From Larix kaempferi (taxonomy: Eukaryota > Streptophyta > Pinopsida > Pinales > Pinaceae): DNA of 64,000 nucleotides. Positions 11,951-24,286 of this stretch are shown in pieces. A program made the translations under genes and the position numbers. Within the stretch, counting starts at the first letter, position 1, and every line of letters starts with the position of its first letter. Under the pieces are notes generated by a model. That model searched no databases. It saw nothing but the letters and a program-made list of their open reading frames with translations, and was not told the origin of the DNA. The DNA is taken from positions 5,780,501-5,844,500 of the forward strand of contig BSBM01000076.1 in NCBI GenBank assembly GCA_027924585.1. The letters are read 5' to 3'.

Positions 11951-13919
11951 CCAGAGTTTTCAATGAGGAGCCCAGAGAGGAGAAAGAAGACAATGTATGC
12001 ATCAGGAGTAGCATGGAAAGACAGACAGTCAATTTTGAAGCAATTGAAGCAAGTGTGCCATGTCCAAGAATATCGATCTCTGAATTAGATGCCGTTAGGC
12101 ATGTGGTACAATAGTGGCCAATGCAGCATTATAGAGATAGAGGGAGAAAGATGGATGTGTGCGGTGTTTTTCAAAATGGAAGAATCATCTCTGTTCTCTC
12201 CTTCACACGCTCAAGATATGTGAGACATGAGCATAAAATTCAAGGCTGCAATTGAGTCAGAAAGAAGAGTAATGGATAGGTTTTCCAGGTAGATAATGTA
12301 AATAGTTCTATACGTAAATCATCATATTATAAATAAGAACCAGTAAGCCTCATTAAAATCTAGTCGATGGAGAATTATGTGGCATCTCAGAGCATGGTGA
12401 TCAATTATGTCCTCAAAGGAATGAGGCAGCTCAAAAGAATTAACAATGAATCCATTTAATTCTAGTGGTTTCCTAGCAAGGATAACAAACTTCTGAACAC
12501 ATACAAATAACATGAATGTAGGGATATGCATGATAAATAACCATATTTTTTTGTTGTTTTTGGACACAGAGAGTAGGATGCAATAATGAAAATTTAGCCT
12601 TGAGAATTAGATCAGATAATTTTATTAATGCCCAAGTACTAACCACAAATAGGCCAAAGGGATTGCTAATTACAATAGTGCAGGATACAAATGGGAGTGC
12701 ACAGGTCACTCTTATAAAATATATAAATCACAAAGAAAAGCTAAAGCATACTACTAAGAACGCAATGACAAAATCTCCAAAAAGGAAAGCAAGGAGGACG
12801 TTATGTCTAAAATAAGCAGCCCAATGACTCTTGAATCCCTCTCTTCTAACATCTGAGGCGAAAGTGAAGAAGCTGATGAGAGATGACCAATTAGATGATA
12901 TAGACATGTTGGGGGATTTGACCTGAGATATATCTTGCTGCCCAAATGATGTAGCCATGTAAGTTGATGTGGAGGATATCCCTTTTCTGTTGGTGTTGTG
13001 TGAGCTGTACTAGAATCTATTGCAATATCTTTGTACAGGTCTTACTTGATGAGCTCGGAATGGCTCTCAGAATCTGTTGTTTTGTCACAGGTAAATATTA
13101 TAGTTGAGTACAAGCCAGATCTCAAATGGTGCAGCATATATCTCAGAGAATATAATAGATCAAGGAAAAACCATTGCATATCAATCGCATAAGAAGAAGA
13201 AGATCGCGGGAAATCCAAATAAAATATTGTAAGTAAGATCAGAGTCTGATGACAACCTTGATTGAATATGCATTGAAGAGGGTGTAGCAAATGCAAATGC
13301 TGGAAGAGATTTCTAAGAGAAAAAAGTTCCAATCGCAAGAGTTGGGTTTAAACTTGTTGATTTTAGACAAAGAAAGTCTAGATTGGAAAGTCACACTAGA
13401 AAGAACACAATATCAGTTTAGGTTTGCAAGGAAAATTATGCTCACGTTTTATTATTGACTCAAGAAGGAATGCCCGATATTAAACAATATCCTATCTATT
13501 TGCAAGAAATATATTAAAAGGCTGAAATACATGTAAAATATGAATCAACAATTTGATTGGCTACGTCGAAAATATTATAGAAAATATGTAATTTCACTCT
13601 TTTGGCCCAGTACAGGATTTTTTCATAATTCCTCAACTAATAGAATGTTATGAGAAATTGCTTTAGGAAAACAAGGTCAATATTCAAAATATAGCATACG
13701 TAAATAAAAGTCAACTATTAAAGTTTTTGACAAAGGAGGTTAAGGATATACTTCATATTCAATTTTATTTTCCTAAGATAGATAAATACATAAATATATT
13801 TCCTAAAATGCTATTGATCTTGCGGGCCTTGCTGTCTAAACACAGATTGCAGAGGTCGATAATATTGAATAAGAAACTTGAACTCTTTAGAACAGAAAAT
13901 AGATTTATGTACCTGGAAA
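11951..13919. other. No recognised gene
   Basis: A plus-strand stretch at 12013-12110 stays open (MERQTVNFEAIEASVPCPRI) but has no family match I can name and soon stops. The other frames (12600-12815, 12728-12958, 13042-13338) have no motif. The stretch lies between the KAS repeat and the RPA-like gene and may be transposon cargo or host spacer. Confidence 0.4.
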
Positions 13920-16405
13920 TCAGTTTCTTTTTAAGTTGATGATTCTGTTATCCAGGGCCAATGTAAATAGCCCTTGCTGGGAAAACCTTCGCAGATTGAA
14001 AACTGTTGATGATATGTTTTTTGAGTATTGTTCAAATGAAATATTTGCTACTTCTGGACAATGCTCTTTTAGCTGTGGGTTGCATAGTGTGCATTCTATC
14101 AGCCCATCATTTGTGTCCAAATTGCATTTCAGATTATGTTCATATATAATTTCCATTTCTTTTTTGCAAAATGCACAGACCACAAAGCTTTGAATCAGTG
14201 GTTGTTTACATTCAGCGCAAATGCATCGATACGGAGGTGCAAATGGATTTCTTGCTTTGAATATTCCGTGTATCTGTCAAAGTCTCAGAACAAATGACGA
14301 TAGAAAATGCATATAATATCAGCATGTTTTTAAATAGAATTATGCCAATATTTCTTTCTATTTGAATAGTAATTAAACTTAGATTCTAAGCACTATGACT
14401 AGTTACAATGCGAATGCACAATGTAACCATTGGCTAATTGTTGTTAGCGGTTGGGTAAAAGCAAAGAAACATTGCAAAAGCAATTCTTGCAAATTGATCA
14501 ATAAGAGTGTTGTGAACAAAGTTATGGGGTTGAATGTAAAATTTGTTGCAATGCAGACAATGTTTTCAAGCAGTCCTAGAAAGAGAACAAATTGTATTTT
14601 CCTAGCATGCAACAAATATTGTATGTGCAAAGACGATTGTCATTTAATTGACATGCAAGGTTGTATTCTCATACTTTTGTTTCTTAGATTGAAAGTACAA
14701 ATACTCAATGCACTTTCTGCAAAAAGCAGAAAATCCAAATCTCGAATGCCGTTGCAAGTGCAATTTTGACGAGTTAAACAAATGGAAAACCCGTTTCGTG
14801 GCACTGTAAGCATGGTGGATGTATCTTCCGATCACAGAAATCTAGTTATGTCACTGTTGTGTTATCTAGCATTAATAATTTTAGGTGTGGTAGGTAACAT
14901 GAATTGGTTGGATGCACCTTTGGTACTTAAAAGCCTTGTTTGCAAAGAGAGCTTGATATTGATTACATCTTGAGATAAAGATGTTGTCACAAGTAGGAAA
15001 ACGTTACATTCAAAAGGTGCCAAAGCATATTCAATCTTGTAAACTTGCAACTTCATATTCAAGCAGGAAAAAGTTACATTCAAAAGGTGCCAAAGCATTT
15101 TGATCAACATAGACTTTGCTAAAATTGCAATCAAGTATATTTTATCCATATTGCTATAATACCATTTACATAAATCTGTACCTATCAAAATTGCTTGAAG
15201 CCTACAACATTGGGATAACACCTTAACAAAAGCCAATTACATATATCAGCATAAAAAAATTTAAATCAATGTTAATAGTCCATTATTGAATAAAATTTCA
15301 AAGATAAAACAGCAGTGAACTACATCATAGCAAGAAGTGAACAGGATCCCTGAAAGTGTTATTTTTTTAGCTTAAGTTAGATGTAGTTCACTGTAGTTTA
15401 AAAGGTGCACTTTGATATTGAATGATGCATTTGTGCATAAGGGAGGTTTCAATAGCATCTAGATTTTTAGCAAAGAGATGCATGCTTGTTGGGCTCTGTA
15501 TCTGAGATGTTTAAATATTCTTGGTCATCACAAGCTCATGATGTCGTTGAGCATATTTCAGACAAGATGCAGTCAAAAACCACAAAAAGGTCAAGGAGGA
15601 GCTATCAAAGGGTCCACCGATTGCGAGGATGTACTTGGGAAATGTTAACTGCCATTTTTCGTTGCAGAAATGAAGTGCTAACATTTAGTTAGAGTACAAC
15701 ATGTTGGTGGTAATACAAGTGCATCTAGACTTTCACAGCGATTGAAGCTTGTTTGACAATTGGGTTCATCAGTTTTTGAGAAACTATTATTTTTTGCAAC
15801 TTGCTTTTTTGGGAGCTAGACTTCTGGGCTTGCATGTGAGAGATGTTTATATATTTTGGGTCATCACAAGCTCATGAGATGAGCATATTTAAGACAACAT
15901 ATGATCAATCTCATGAGTGAATCATGACAATGGTTATTTTTAGCAGTATGCTTATCAATAGTTGTATGTAGTTTTTGAGCACATGTTTGGGCTCCTTGTA
16001 AAAAAGTGAGCCTAATGAGACTGCTTTGATCCATATGAGAGATGATGTTATTTTTAGAAGCGACTAATTTTGGATTTTTTATATTTGACAGCAGTCTCCC
16101 AGATATTATCTTTATTTTAAATATTTCCTACATTTTCCTTTTTCAGAGCTAGACTGGTTTTTTCTACGTATTTATATTTAGTAGTTTCTATTTGTGGCAA
16201 GGGAAGGTTGTGTAGCCATGGTTGCAACTATGCAATGATGGAATGATTTCATAGTGTTCATAGATCAAGGATGGGTAAAAAGTAGACTTGAGACGGCTAG
16301 ACCGTTTTTTTTGTACATATCTATATTCAATAATTTCTATTTGTGGCAGGGGCAGGTTCTGGTGTCATGGAGCTTGTTGCAAGAACTTTTCACTGTGGAG
16401 CTGTT

Positions 16406-16476
<71 letters not shown>

Positions 16477-18307
16477 CTGTGTCTGTTGACAATAGCGAAA
16501 TTTAGCCTGCCAAAAACTTTTTCCCTAGTGGATTATGCTATCAAAAACTTAACATATTTATGGTTAAAATAATATTTAGTTAAGTAAGTTTAAAGTTAAC
16601 ATACTTATGGCTAAAATAATATTTACTTAAATAAGTCTATATATATTTAACTACTGGGGACTAAAGCAGATATTGCTTTTTTTTATAGCATGGAAAGGTT
16701 GGTTGGGGTTTCAAAATTTGCATAATAAATGTCTGATAGAAGTGGAGAATGAAATCAAGATAAATTTGTGAGTAGCTATACAGTCAAAAGGAAGTCCTAT
16801 AGCAGTTTGTTTGCAAAATCTATATCAGTCTTGATGATAATGTTCTGAAGAGATCACAACAATTTAAAAAAGTGTTCAACTAAAGCCTACTATAGATAAC
16901 AAAGTCAATGCTATCAGACAATGAACAAGAGACAAAAAAACAGAAGAAGCTGTTAAGCAATGAAACTACTTTGCACCAAAGTAAATTCTGTTCTTGTTTT
17001 TCCTTGTTGATGAAATGGAAAAGAAGCAATTTTCCAACGAACCTGTGTCTTTGAGTCAATGATTGGAAGCAAATTTTGAATTGCATAATCATCATTAAGA
17101 GGGTCAATAAAGGTAGCTGCACAGGTCCGGAGCATGTGGCTTCCTTTAGTGTCATTTCGGACAATGTTTTTAAACAGATATAATGGAGGATTATCAGATG
17201 CAAGTTGTTGTTGAATTTGCAAGAGCAGTTGTTGGAAGGCTTCATTGACTTGTAACTGCAATAGTAGAAGACAGTAGTCAATGAGCATAGGTTGCAATTA
17301 AAAATCGTTAAAGCTATCTGTATTTGTTTTTTTTTTTTCTATTTTCTTGTTTATATAAAACAACATAAATTTTATTTAGCTTTAAAAAATAGCAATTCCA
17401 AAAGAACATTAGACATGCAAATGGCATATTTACTGTTGCATGGTCGTTTTCTGTTCCACCGTCTTTGATATACAAGTCGAACTGCTTGTTGTTGTATTCA
17501 CATGCAACGACGATTGCTGCGACAGAGCCAACAGAGTAGGAGTCATTCGATGACAACAGATCAACAATTGTCATATCTGGAGCTAGCTTTCTCATTTTGC
17601 AAACTTGATCAATTGTCTCAATTATTGTATGTGGGAATATGACTACTGAATACTTGGCATCGCCTCTGTCTTACTGGCCTTTTTTCTTGAGCCCAAATCG
17701 AGTGATTCTTAGACTTTTGTTGGTTGAGAAATAGCTACCAAAACGTTTGATCAAGTTGTCACTTATTCCAGCAGTGATTGTCATCAGCCCATCTCTATCA
17801 ACAAAGTCTGCATGCAGTATTTGTGCCTTTACAGGAGAACCTTGGATTTTGTTTTGTGCAGGCCCATACACAGCCAAGATGTCTCCTTCGAAAACAATTT
17901 TTGGTGTTATTGTGCATAGCTCTATAATAGTAGCTGCTTCTGCGGCTGTTTTTTTGAACCTGCTATTGTTATAGTTAGAGAAGAAGGCCAAGAAAGAAAT
18001 TATCAGCAATTAATAGCAGAAAATTTCAAACTTAGATCAAGATTGAGAAAATATTTGTCAATGCAATAGTTATATTCTGTTGTTTTCTGTGCTAAAAAAT
18101 CATAAAAGAAGATGAATAAGTTTCATGTGTTAAAAATGATGTAAAAAGCAATTAGAACCAAAATAATTGCACACCTTTTTAGACTTTGAACAGGTGAAAT
18201 TGTTTCCATTGTTGAGCTGTCTGATGTTGATATTGTTTTTGTTGTGCTGAGCATAGGCAAAGAACTATTTTCCATTGTTTTGGAATTTTGGATTTTAGTT
18301 TCAAAAG
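13920..18307 (-). CDS. RPA1-like single-strand DNA-binding protein gene, intron-containing, with one in-frame stop
   Basis: Four exon-like blocks on the minus strand have GT/AG borders: 18307-18175, 17959-17434, 17255-17043 and an exon starting at 14273 with its stop near 13920. Block a ends SPVQSLKR, as in the RPA1 linker. Block b reads GSPVKAQILHADFVDRDGLM, SLRITRFGLKKKG and FPHTIIETIDQV, an OB-fold DNA-binding domain. Block d carries the zinc-binding pattern CICAECKQ, VCAFCKKEME, LKCN and IECTLCNPQ of the C-terminal DBD. A TAA at 17671-17673 interrupts block b, otherwise the reading is intact. Single-strand binding proteins of this family are standard partners of plant Helitrons. The shared strand and proximity to the Rep-helicase region suggest one element. 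The exon between c and d was not found, so the model is incomplete. Confidence 0.65.
14395..14800 (+). pseudogene. Cys-rich relic resembling a second RPA-type zinc finger
   Basis: Alternating plus-strand frames give Cys pairs: VECKICCNADN near 14530, NTQCTFCKKQK near 14705 and LECRCKCNFDELNKW near 14750. The middle one resembles VCAFCKKEME of the RPA-like exon on the opposite strand, and spacing and order are similar. The reading shifts frame at least twice. It could be an inverted, decayed copy of the RPA C-terminal exon, or unrelated Cys-rich sequence. Confidence 0.25.
14994..15098. repeat. Short direct repeat, 34 bp twice
   Basis: GTTACATTCAAAAGGTGCC with flanks occurs at 14994-15027 and again at 15065-15098, differing at one base, with a 37 bp spacer. 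Confidence 0.85.
15240..16407. other. Presumed intron or spacer of the RPA-like gene, no coding motif
   Basis: Both strands are short-framed. TCATCACAAGCTCATGA occurs at about 15523 and 15863, and TAGACT/GTACATATTTATATT-like stretches at about 16160 and 16310. These hint at an old duplication of a few hundred bases. Confidence 0.3.
16408..16475. repeat. (TA)n microsatellite, about 68 bp
   Basis: An uninterrupted alternating TA run. Such runs are length-unstable. It sits between blocks c and d of the RPA-like gene. Confidence 0.97.
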
Positions 18308-18330
18308 CTGTACATGCAAGAAGTATCAAG

Positions 18331-19050
18331 CAAATCAAATGTACCTAACATTGTTAATTAATGTAAAGAGTAGAAGAGATTTAGAACAAATGGAAAATAT
18401 GAAAACAAATAGATAGTATTAAAACAAAGAAGCATAGGAAAACAAAAAAAAAACAAATTTCTATAATTCTTTTACTAGATTTTTTACATATGCATAGCAT
18501 GAAGTCTATGTAGTGCCAAGAATTTCAACAAAACAACTGCTGAAAACTATGTTATCTAGAGACAAATATTGAACAAATTTTCATTTACAATTATCTTGAA
18601 CATAAGAATTTGTTATTAAAACATTCTATGTAGCTTATATATCGTCTGAATTATTATAAAATGGAAATAGCATGTGAATACTTTTGTAAAGAGTGTCTAC
18701 ATATGTTATGCAATAACTGCTAGTTTTTAAAATCTGAATTGTGGACAAATTAAAGTGTAAACAACTTTCAACAATAAAAAATAACCAAAATTTGACATCA
18801 CAAAATAGATTATAAAAATATGAGAAAGTTCAACAGAATTTAAACTCATAGCTATGACATCAATGTTGCAGATGCCCAAAGCTGATCTAAATTTAGCTCA
18901 CTACAAATAGGAAAAAACCAAACTGATATAGTTTAAAGTGCATGCAAGTTGCAAGAGAAAGAATAGTACCTGCTTTTGATTTTGTGCAAATATGATACCA
19001 TGGATCTGTCCATAGATAGGAGGACAATAAAATTAGATAATGCAAAATTG
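18331..19050. other. AT-rich spacer between RPA-like gene and Helentron coding region
   Basis: About 0.7 kb with no open coding frame or structure recognised. Upstream exons of the RPA-like gene might lie here but cannot be read. Confidence 0.4.
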
Positions 19051-19056
19051 AATAGA

Positions 19057-19719
19057 CTATGCATTCTTATCACAGATTGATAGGAAAGTTGAGTAGTGAT
19101 TAGTCCAATAAGCATCTGAAATATTGAAAACAATAGTTATGTGTTTCAAATTTGTCCAAAAGTGGTCAAGCATTGAACCAGTGTTTGTTGTTGCCTTTGT
19201 TGTTTTCAGTGTCAAGCCTTTCATTTCCATAAACAATTGCAATTTTCTTTTTGACGTTGTTTCTTGCAACATGTCAATGTTCAGGTCACCAGCTACTAGG
19301 ATTTGAGTGGTTTGTGTGCAAGTTGACAAAATGCAACTCAATATATGAAAGAGATCATCAAGCAGACCACATGGTCTATTGTAAATGTTCACTACTTTCA
19401 ACACATTGTAGCCAAATTCAAGATCTACGCAAATTGCTTCGGTCGAGTTTTTTGTATAGTTTTTAGAATCGGTGATGGCAATGTCTTTTTTAATCAATGT
19501 AAGGATTCCATGCATTGAAAATGCTGAGAAGAAATTGTATTTTTCTATCATTATTGTTTCTTTGGTAAGTGTGTGCATGTGAGTTTCTTGCAAACATAAA
19601 ATGTCTTCCTGCATAAGTTCATGATCATTTACAACATCGTCATAGTGCAAAAGCAAGCTGCGTGTGTTCAATGATTCAATGAGTAATTGCTTAGCATTTG
19701 GCATTGAATGCAGACCGTA
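19057..19719 (-). pseudogene. EEP (AP-like) endonuclease domain fused to the helicase C-terminus
   Basis: Directly after the helicase, with no stop, comes an endonuclease/exonuclease/phosphatase fold: LNTRSLLLHYDDV, DILCLQETHMH (catalytic Glu codon 19585-19587), VVNIYNRPCGLLDD, ILVAGDLNIDML (19267-19290), MKGLTLKTTKATTNTGS and MLDHFWTN. It ends SDAYWTNHYSTF. The family ends in S-D-H; here the Asp position is Asn (AAT, 19099-19101), one G-to-A change from Asp, which would be expected to abolish catalysis. The domain is about 220 residues, full length for the family. EEP fusions define Helentrons of animals and some other eukaryotes and are thought to derive from non-LTR retrotransposons. Confidence 0.9.
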
Positions 19720-22449
19720 TTCAAATTGCAAAGTTGCATGTGTTTTTAATCTATCTATTTCAGTGGCGACTTTTGGACAAGTTTTAAAATTTCTTTGTTC
19801 TAACTTATTTAAAAGATAAAGACAATCAATATCTCTAACACGTGAGAGCACAGTGTAAACAAGGCCATGTCTCTTAATTCCTTTTGGGTCAAATGCCAAT
19901 TTGTTCATTGTCAATCCTTGTGCTCTATGGATTGTCCTTGCACATGCTAACTGAATTGGGAATTGTGTTCGCATAATATTCATTTTATTTTCAAGTGTTG
20001 TTTGTATCACAATTCTTTTGATTGGTGTCCAATTGGACTTTACAACAGGTGTATAAAGATGTTGCATAGTTGCACGTTGCTTGGCTCCAACTTTTGGATC
20101 TGTAAACTCAATCCAAACAATATCATGGTTTGTTTGTGTATAGTGTTTAAACACACCTTCTGCACCATTAACCAACCCATCCTCAGTTGAGTAGTTGCCT
20201 CCAACTAGTTCAATAAGCATATCATTTTTCACTACTATCATGGATGGAAGTCACAATGTGTTTTGTCTATGGTCATTTTTTTCAATTGAATCAATTTTGC
20301 TATCATGTGCTACAAGCGTGAATGTTTCTGTTTGCATAGCTGACAACATTTTTGAGTTATGTTCTTGAACATCCTTATTACTATGGAAAAGATAAGGAAA
20401 CGTTGCATCTATTGGTGGTTGTCTGTAGCAATGTTGGTTTAAGTAATCTATGTCATCCGATGTTTGTGAGCATGTTCTAATTCTATTTAAGATTGATATG
20501 AATGTTTGATTTCTCTGATGTACAACTATTGTAAGTTCATAGCATTTTATCGCATCGAACCAAAATGGAAATGGAAATGTTCATAGCATTTTTGAGTTAT
20601 GTTCTTGAACATCCTTATTACTATGGAAAAGATAAGGAAACGTTGCATCTATTGGTGGTTGTCTGTAGCAATGTTGGTTTAAGTAATCTATGTCATCCGG
20701 TGTTTGTGAGCATGTTCTAATTCTATTTAAGATTGATATGAATGTTTGATTTCTCTGACGTACAACTATTGTAAGTTCATAGCATTTTATCGCATCGAAC
20801 CAAAATGTGTAAGGAAATGTTTGCTGTTGGAATCTTGGTTGTTAAAAAATCCAACAATCATGAACGGGTTGTGCTTGACACAAATCACCATAGAATATGA
20901 CATCAAGGTTTCCAAATGCTTTTGTTGGTGTGTGCATGATTTCACGTAGTCGTTTGTCAATGTTGTATAGCATTCGAGACCCTATTAAAGAGACTTCATC
21001 AATCAACAATACTCAAAGTTGTTCATAATCTTTTGTCAAAAGATCTAGGGTGTTTGAATTTAGCGGAAGCATATTTGAACTTAATGGCAGTCTGAAAGCA
21101 GAGTGGACTGTAATGCCACCTGCATTATATGTTGCTTTTCCAGTAAATGCAACTATAAGTCCTTTTTTCTTTAAAGGATCACTACCAATTTCTTTGTCAT
21201 AGTAATGTAGAAGACCATCATAGATTGCTTTTGCGGTGTAAGTTTTACCTGTTCCTGCTCCTCCTGTCAGGAACAAGTGAATTGGAGTGAGGGGATTGTT
21301 CTTTTTCCTTGCAATAACTTCTTTCACGATTGATTGTTGTTGAGTATTTAGATTTATTCGAATTGCATGGTATTCATGCATATCCAACAGAAATGGCTTT
21401 TTTGTCAAGTTGCACACAATCCCAGGTTTTGATGCATTGGACATAGTTTTGCGGATTAGATCATGCTGAATGTCATATTGTTCTAATCCAAACATAGTTG
21501 CTGTTTTGTTTGTTGTTAGAGGAGGCATAGCTATGTCTTGCAATTCAATTGTTTCAGTAGCATTATCAAGGTCACCCCACTTTGTCGTTGTTGATGCCAT
21601 GAAATTTTGTTCTACAATGTCTATTTGTTCTTTGAATTTGACATATGCATCAGACCATGTTTTGAAATTGCTCTTTAGTAGGTTGCAGTTGTCTCTATGT
21701 GGCATAAAGAGGATCATCTTTTCTCTAAAAAAATTCTCAGGGTCTTTTTGTTTGTTGTAGCGAATAGATCGTATGATACATGGTCTATTTCTTTTTCTTG
21801 TAATTGAGTGCATGCAAGAATAGGAAGATGCATATTCTGCCAAGGAGATGTTTTCAAGCTCAATAGGACGTGCAATGTATTTGTCCAAAATTGATGGGAA
21901 AATAATGTCATCAGAGTCATCTGGTTCTTTTTCCAAAAGCGATGGTTTTTTCAAGACAACTATTTTTTTGTCGTCTGGACCAGTGTTGATGAAAATAGTC
22001 TTCCTGGAGGATGAATGCAGAGGTAACGAGAGTATGATATGTATTGCTTGTCTAGTAGACATTTGTTGCATGTTCAAAAGTGCATTTCCAAGTTTACGTA
22101 TCGTTTCAATCTTTCCATCATTCTCAATAAGACATTGTTCTTTGATCTTTTTGAAAGCATTTGTCATGGATCTATCAAATTTGGTGATGTAAGAGCTTAC
22201 ATATGTTGTTGTAGCGTAAGCATCTAAGATATATTGTGCATCTGTATTTGCTTGCCACAACTCTGGTATTGCTTTTGCAAATGAGTTGATCCAAATGTCA
22301 ACGGGATCTCTTTTTAGTATTAAGGTAGGACGAGGAAGCAAAGACCGTAGTAGCAAAATGTATTCATCTTTGGTTAGTTCTAGCTCTAGAAGCAATTGTG
22401 CAAATGACACGTTTCTAGAATATTCTTTATGTTCAATAAGAGAGAACAC
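19720..22449 (-). pseudogene. Helentron Rep two-tyrosine motif and Pif1-family helicase
   Basis: The two-tyrosine motif TYVSSYITK (Tyr codons 22201-22203 and 22189-22191) lies near the start, spaced as in Helitron Reps. The helicase begins at LNTQQQSIVKEVI. It has Walker A GGAGTGKT at 21241-21264, FTGKATYNAGGITVHSAF, Walker B LLIDEVSLIGSRML (20989-21009 and on), and FYGDLCQAQPV. It ends with the C-terminal motifs DGLVNGAEG, ACARTIHRAQGLTMN and YTVLSRVRD. Stops occur just before LLIDE (about 21014), after CWIF, at the junction of an internal 240 bp duplication and before MIVVKND near 20240. The helicase would unwind the donor strand during rolling-circle transposition. The frame runs on into the EEP domain without a stop. 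Confidence 0.92.
20348..20827. repeat. Recent 240 bp in-frame tandem duplication inside the helicase
   Basis: 20348-20587 and 20588-20827 are nearly identical, with two mismatches over the first 225 bp and a small cluster at the join. 240 bp is exactly 80 codons, so the helicase frame (FWFDAIKCYELTIVV to HNSKML) is repeated in phase. The join creates a TGA. AAATGCTATGAAC-like microhomology lies at both the join and the original site. The truncated copy at 6.2-7.2 kb has only one unit. Confidence 0.95.
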
Positions 22450-24286
22450 TTTTTTTTATCTTTGAATGAGATCATCTGAAGCATTTTCTAGTGGCTCTAG
22501 AATCATGGTACTATCCATAGGAGGCAATGGGAAATTGAATCTGCATGTGGAATGTCGATGTTTTCTACATGTTTTTGTGTGACGATGCGTTTGAATTTGA
22601 ATAAGATTTTGATCAAGTAAAGACGAGTTTGTGGATATATAGCGATCAACAAAAGCAGCAATCTCCTCATTTGAATTTTTTCCATAAACAGGTGCATTTT
22701 GAATCCAAATTAGTCCATGTTCATGCTCATTTCCTCTTTGTTGAAATTCAGTCGTAAAGAAAAAATCTTGTATTTTTCCAAATATTGTGTTGTTTTTTTA
22801 ACATAAGAGACTTTAGTGCTGCTATTTTGTGTCTATATTAGCGAGTACAAATCACTGCGTGTCTTCTTATTAACGTGTCAATATTTTCTTCCAACGCATT
22901 GTCTTCTAACTTTCCCAAATGTTTTTCCTTGATTTGTTTCAATGCATTGCATAAAGGTGCCCAAAGGTGTTCAGCACTCGTAAAGGTTAAAAAGAACGTA
23001 GGAGGACCAAGCTGTCGAATCATTGCAAATAGATCTTTTTTCATATTTTCAAAGTAATCAGGTGATGTTTTGATTGCTTTCAATGTACGATACCCGATCG
23101 AAGATTGGAGTATTTTTACAAGATTGTCTTTTGACTTGACATCTTTTGCCAATAATTTTTTGTCCTTTAACTCTCCCATGCGAATTGATATCCAAGCAGT
23201 GTTTTGTACTTGTTTTATTATGATTTTAATTGCTTTGAAGAAAATGTTTGTGCCATGTGTTTCAAAGTCTATACTTTCATGTTGTAGCTCCCACTGTGAT
23301 ATTTGTTGATAAGAGAAGTGATTGAAAATTTCATTGGGTCGATTGAATCCGTAGAAAAGTGTAGGAAAGTTTAGCTCTTCAGAGTATTTGTCTTGGAAAA
23401 TGCTCAATGGTCGGAAGCTCTCTGAAGGTGCAATTTCTATGATTTTGTTGTCTAGATCATCTATTAGATGTGTTTCTCCATATCCATGTATCAATGTTTC
23501 TGATATTGGTTCTATGTTTATTTCATTTTCATCATCAGCTACTTGTTCTGTTGTTTCTTGAGTATTTGATTCTTGTTTGGCTGTTTCATCAAATATTTTT
23601 TCCCAACTAGTATTGATTACAATGCCTTCAATTTTGTAAAGTTCGGTTTTGCATAAATCACTCAGCGCAGTCATAATGATCTTTGGCCGAATATTTCCAG
23701 ATAGATATGCATTTTTGTATTCCAATTTTCGCTTTAGCATAACTGCAACTGTCAAATTGTCATCTAGACTTCTAGGCAATGCTATTTGAACTTTATCCAA
23801 ATTTGCAGGCACATTGATAATTGAGCCAGTCAGCCCAATTTGTGCTCTTTTATAACCAAGTTGTCTTATTTGTGCAAAGGCTATTCTTGGTGACACCAAT
23901 CGTTCTTCCAAAGGAGTCAGTACAGCTACAGATGGCAATATGTTATTGCGCCGGATTCGTGTAGGCGATGTAAACATGGGCAATTTCCTATTAGCGATTG
24001 CTTTCTTGCAAGGCCTACAAATTTGAACAAGTAGCATGGGGTATGTCACATCTTCTGTAGTTGTAAGAGTTTGAAAGGCTAATTTAACTGTGTTGTTTAC
24101 ACTAGAAATGTCTTTTTTAAAATGCAGTTGTTTACACATGGAACATGCATGAATAGGTGTGTCTTGAATAACTTTTAAGTATGTAACAACTGCTTTTTTT
24201 GCTTTTGCACATTCCTTTTTCTTTTGAAGAATGTGCATTCCTTGTTTACGCATATTGTGTTTCAACAAGCGCAAGTTTTTTTGCAT
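22450..24286 (-). pseudogene. Helentron DUF6570-like segment and Helitron_like_N / HUH Rep domain
   Basis: The frame opens with a Lys-rich segment and Cys pairs (ACSMCKQLHF, then ICRPCKKAIANRKLPMF). Next come LTPLEERLVSPRIAFAQIR and VMLKRKLEYKNAY, the pattern of DUF6570 in Helitron2 proteins. The Helitron_like_N block follows: FNHFSYQQISQWELQHESI, SIGYRTLKAIKTSPDYF and PPTFFLTFTSAEHLWAPL. An in-frame TAA after AVICTR (22838-22840) and a frameshift near 22790 follow. The reading then resumes with QQRGNEHEHGLIWI, giving the metal-binding H-E-H at 22717-22725, and KTCRKHRHSTCRFNFPLPP, the Cys-Arg-Phe block of Helitron Reps. A TAA at 22460-22462 precedes FSLIEHKEYS. The middle residue of the HUH is Glu rather than hydrophobic. 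Rep nicks and joins DNA at the element ends. Confidence 0.88.

Noticed and set aside
16254-16505. Frames ending in long Tyr-Ile repeats
   Set aside because: They translate the (TA)n microsatellite and are not proteins. The same applies to frames at 35421-35783 and 56981-57199.
19124-20190. Plus-strand frames inside the Helentron coding region (also 21470-22227, 22875-23309 and 24332-24727)
   Set aside because: All are antisense shadows of the well-supported minus-strand Helentron frames.
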